NCBI GenBank assembly: GCA_021786215.1
Contig: JAJYNT010000386.1
Span: 1-15,233, forward strand
Direction: 5' to 3'
DNA: 15,233 nt
DNA from: Chloroflexota bacterium
GTDB lineage: Bacteria > Chloroflexota > UBA6077
Under the pieces are notes generated by a model. That model made no database searches. It worked only from the letters and a program-made list of their open reading frames with translations, and was not told where the DNA came from. This document shows, piece by piece, positions 13,781 through 15,233 of the stretch; positions within the stretch are counted from its first letter, which is position 1, and every line of letters begins with the position of its first letter. A program made the translations under genes and the position numbers.

Positions 13781-15233
13781 CTATCCCTTCAGTCCAGCGA
13801 TCCGGAGAAGGGTCTCCAGATCCAGTTGCCTTCGCAGAGTGTCGGAGAGGCGGTCGTATTCGGCCTCTCGGCTGAGGGCCAGACCATCACCTTCCGGGAC
13901 CGGGATCCCACGGCGATCGGCCAGCCAGTTCACCAGCGCTCGACGTAAACTCCCGTTCTCGAAGAGCCCGTGGAAGTAGCTCCCCATCACCAGCCCATCC
14001 GTGGCTACGCACCCATCCAGTTCGGGCTCCTCGCCTCCTGGCAACCGAAACATCGGCGCCCCAGCGTGCACGGTTGAGCCCATGTGGATCTCATATGCCG
14101 CGATCTCCTGGCCGGACGCTCCCGCGAACGGGCAGGGAGTGTCCAGCACGCGAGCCGAAACCCTTACCGTTCGCTTTTGGGCGGCAAAGGTGGTCACCGC
14201 CGGCAACAAACCAAGCCCTTCAGTCTCTCGTTCCGCCGATTCCACGCCGTCCGGGTCCAGGATACTTTCCCCAAGCATCTGATACCCGCCGCAAATCCCC
14301 AACACCGGGGTTCCGGAGTGAGCCAACGCCGTGATGGCACGCGCGAATCCGCTTTCCTTCAGGTACTGGAGGTCGGACGCGGTGCTCTTGCTGCCGGGCA
14401 GGATCAGCAGGTCGGGTCGCCCCAACCGCAGCGGGTTGAGCACGTAGCGGAGTCCTACGCCGGGTTCGGCGCCCAGCAGATCGAAGTCGTCGAAGTTGGC
14501 GATGCGAGGAAGCCGGATGACGGCCACATCCAGTAACCCTGCAGCGGCGGACCCGCTGTCCAGGGTAGCCGAGTCCTCCTCGGAGATCAGCAAGTCGTGC
14601 AGGTAGGGGATCACCCCCAGCACAGGCAGCCCTGTGCGCTCTTCCAGGAGGCGCAGCCCCGGCTCCAGCAGCGCGATGTCGCCCCGGAACTTGTTGATCA
14701 GGAAACCTCGAACCAGCGCCCGCTCCTCGGGTTCCAGCAGCGCCAGGGTTCCCACCAGCGAGGCGAAGACCCCACCCCGATCGATATCCCCTACCAGCAG
14801 CACGGGGGCCTGGGCGTGGAGCGCCACCCTCATGTTCACGAGGTCTCCGTCCCTCAGGTTGACCTCGGCCGGGCTCCCTGCCCCCTCGATCACCACCACG
14901 TCGTACTGTTCGCGCAGCCTCTCCAACGATGATCGGACGGTGGCCCAGAACCGTCCCTTCTCGAGGTAGTACTCCTGGGCGCGCAGCGTCTCCAGGGGGC
15001 GTCCCAGCACCACCACCTGGCACCGGCTGTCCCCTTCGGGTTTCAGCAGCAGGGGGTTCATGTCCACCGACGCTTCGATCCCCGCCGCTTCGGCTTGAAC
15101 CGCCTGAGCCCGCCCGATCTCCAGCCCGTCCCCGGTGACGGCAGCGTTCAGGGCCATGTTCTGAGCCTTGAAGGGCGCTACCCGGTAGCCCTCCTGTCGC
15201 AGCAGGCGGCAGAGCCCCGCTACCATCAAGCTC
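13781..15233 (-). CDS. cobQ: Cobyric acid synthase (N-terminus off window)
   Basis: At least 484 residues, cut by the right edge inside the P-loop region: the first residues visible are SLMVAGLCRLLR, which in the family follow GVGK. The enzyme amidates side chains b, d, e and g of adenosylcobyrinate a,c-diamide with glutamine and ATP, giving cobyric acid. Visible family motifs include APFKAQNMALNAAVT, GRAQAVQAEAAG, MNPLLLKPEGD, VVVIEGAGSPAEVNL, GDIDRGGVFASLVGT and GFLINKFRGD. The amidotransferase domain has PGSKSTASDL, the nucleophile Cys in LGICGGYQMLG and the terminal His in MGSYFHGLFENG. Catalytic residues are all present. The operon's promoter and any cobalamin riboswitch would lie to the right, outside the window. 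The ATG at 15226 is internal, not a start. Confidence 0.96.
   Translation of the reverse strand, partial: SLMVAGLCRLLRQEGYRVAPFKAQNMALNAAVTGDGLEIGRAQAVQAEAAGIEASVDMNPLLLKPEGDSRCQVVVLGRPLETLRAQEYYLEKGRFWATVRSSLERLREQYDVVVIEGAGSPAEVNLRDGDLVNMRVALHAQAPVLLVGDIDRGGVFASLVGTLALLEPEERALVRGFLINKFRGDIALLEPGLRLLEERTGLPVLGVIPYLHDLLISEEDSATLDSGSAAAGLLDVAVIRLPRIANFDDFDLLGAEPGVGLRYVLNPLRLGRPDLLILPGSKSTASDLQYLKESGFARAITALAHSGTPVLGICGGYQMLGESILDPDGVESAERETEGLGLLPAVTTFAAQKRTVRVSARVLDTPCPFAGASGQEIAAYEIHMGSTVHAGAPMFRLPGGEEPELDGCVATDGLVMGSYFHGLFENGSLRRALVNWLADRRGIPVPEGDGLALSREAEYDRLSDTLRRQLDLETLLRIAGLKG

Noticed and set aside
14220..15023. A 267-codon minus-strand frame inside cobQ
   Set aside because: It is Gly/Arg/Pro-rich, an offset frame of cobQ, with no domain pattern.
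1..15233. CRISPR array, tRNA, rRNA, cobalamin riboswitch or replication origin
   Set aside because: No regularly spaced repeats, tRNA-like folds, rRNA stretches or conserved B12-box pattern were seen. The cobalamin operon's leader lies outside the window.

Overview
The window is 15.2 kb of GC-rich bacterial DNA with strong AGGAGG-type ribosome binding sites, frequent GTG/TTG starts and short overlaps between genes. A secreted LysM/3D cell-wall protein, a MacB-type exporter without a visible outer-membrane partner, and a DUF2721 membrane protein suggest a monoderm-like lineage such as Chloroflexota or a high-GC Firmicutes/Actinobacteria relative. That placement is an inference from gene style; the window contains no rRNA, tRNA or other phylogenetic marker.

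Layout: (1) 1-852, minus: a secreted protein with three LysM domains and a 3D domain, cut by the left edge, with a sigma70-like promoter at 1085-1114. (2) 1280-3894, plus: a fumarylacetoacetate-hydrolase-family enzyme, an HMG-CoA-lyase-family enzyme and a DUF2721 membrane protein. (3) 3895-4707: a gene-poor stretch holding a frameshifted remnant of an ISAs1-type transposase. (4) 4708-9773, plus: a MacB-like export module (membrane fusion protein, ATPase, permease), then an OmpR-type response regulator and its sensor kinase. This module is damaged at two places. The ATPase has lost the segment with Walker A, Q-loop and ABC signature by an in-frame deletion, and the kinase is cut off before its second membrane segment and joined out of frame to a piece of unrelated coding sequence. 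(5) 9780-10118, minus: a remnant of an IS1182-like transposase. (6) 10128-15233, minus: a tight late cobalamin operon in the order cobQ (cut by the right edge) - cobU - pduX - cobO - cobB/cbiA.

The cobalamin genes form a coherent pathway: corrin adenosylation (CobO), a,c-diamidation (CobB/CbiA), the remaining four amidations (CobQ), phosphothreonine supply for the aminopropanol linker (PduX) and activation of adenosylcobinamide (CobU). CobD, CbiB and CobS are not in the window and may lie beyond the right edge. I see no clear new biological system. The strongest signals are the two deletions in the efflux/two-component module, which lies between two decayed transposase genes. Either the module is decaying, or the assembly has collapsed at short repeats.
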